Source: an uncultured Prevotellaceae bacterium (GTDB lineage: Bacteria > Bacteroidota > Bacteroidia > Bacteroidales > Bacteroidaceae). From it: a stretch of DNA of 11,667 nt. Positions 11,621 through 11,667 of the stretch are shown here, in pieces. The stretch is taken from NCBI GenBank assembly GCA_937898415.1, contig CALDLA010000141.1:1-11667 (forward strand). The letters are read 5' to 3'. Numbering within the stretch: position 1 is the stretch's first letter; the number at the start of each line of letters is the position of its first letter. The notes under the pieces are model-generated. The model had not been told where the DNA came from, searched no databases, and saw only the letters and a list, made by a program, of their open reading frames with translations. The position numbers were made by a program, and so were the translations under genes.

Positions 11621-11667
11621 ATGAAACAGACGATTATCATTACAGAGAGCCCTGAACAGCAGGGATG
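11621..11667 (+). CDS. Start of an unidentified gene (cut by the window edge)
   Basis: An ATG at 11621 opens a frame that is still open at the window end, reading MKQTIIITESPEQQG. Only 15 full codons are visible, and I do not recognise the family. The start is supported only by a purine-rich AAAAGGCAACG stretch just upstream and by the lack of an earlier in-frame alternative. The gene is divergent from the pheA operon. Confidence 0.35.
   Translation, partial: MKQTIIITESPEQQG

Overview
The window looks like a chromosomal segment of a Bacteroidota bacterium, most likely Prevotella or a close relative. Three things support this. Promoters match the Bacteroidota -33 TTTG / -7 TAnnTTTG pattern, not -35/-10. 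DAHP synthase carries a C-terminal chorismate mutase, an arrangement known from Prevotella and Porphyromonas. The Phe/Tyr genes also form one compact operon, a typical Bacteroidales arrangement.

Layout. (1) 1-836, minus: the N-terminal half of lysS. (2) 837-1013: divergent promoter region with a 14-bp palindrome in the lysS leader and an 18-bp palindrome over the -33 box of the rightward promoter. (3) 1014-7127, plus: one tightly packed operon of three tandem ROK-family paralogues, then a MenI-type thioesterase, menF and menD. Neighbouring genes overlap or lie at most 14 bp apart. (4) 7154-11068, minus, convergent with menD: pheA, a class I/II aminotransferase, a DAHP synthase-chorismate mutase fusion and tyrA, in transcription order. 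(5) About 11069-11330: the pheA operon promoter and a leader of about 220 nt. (6) 11331-11667: mostly unassigned sequence, ending in the start of an unidentified plus-strand gene.

The two metabolic operons meet tail to tail and both act on chorismate. One draws it toward menaquinone (MenF, MenD, MenI); the other commits carbon to the shikimate pathway and diverts chorismate to phenylalanine and tyrosine.

The most striking find is not a conventional gene. The pheA leader encodes a 25-residue peptide with Tyr/Phe at eight of nine consecutive positions (YFYGYYFYF). It is followed by an intrinsic terminator (GC-rich hairpin plus six T). The distal part of the peptide gene is complementary to the 5' arm of that terminator (13 pairs with one bulge). 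This is the architecture of a ribosome-mediated attenuator sensing both Phe and Tyr.

A second pattern is a set of arrays of four or five 7-bp units (GAGGAAC, GAGGAGA, CCCTTCA, CTTAACT and variants). They lie between genes and also inside menF (three arrays) and menD (one array), where they encode polar or proline-rich loops. A third is the triple ROK cluster, in which two of three copies have lost kinase motifs.
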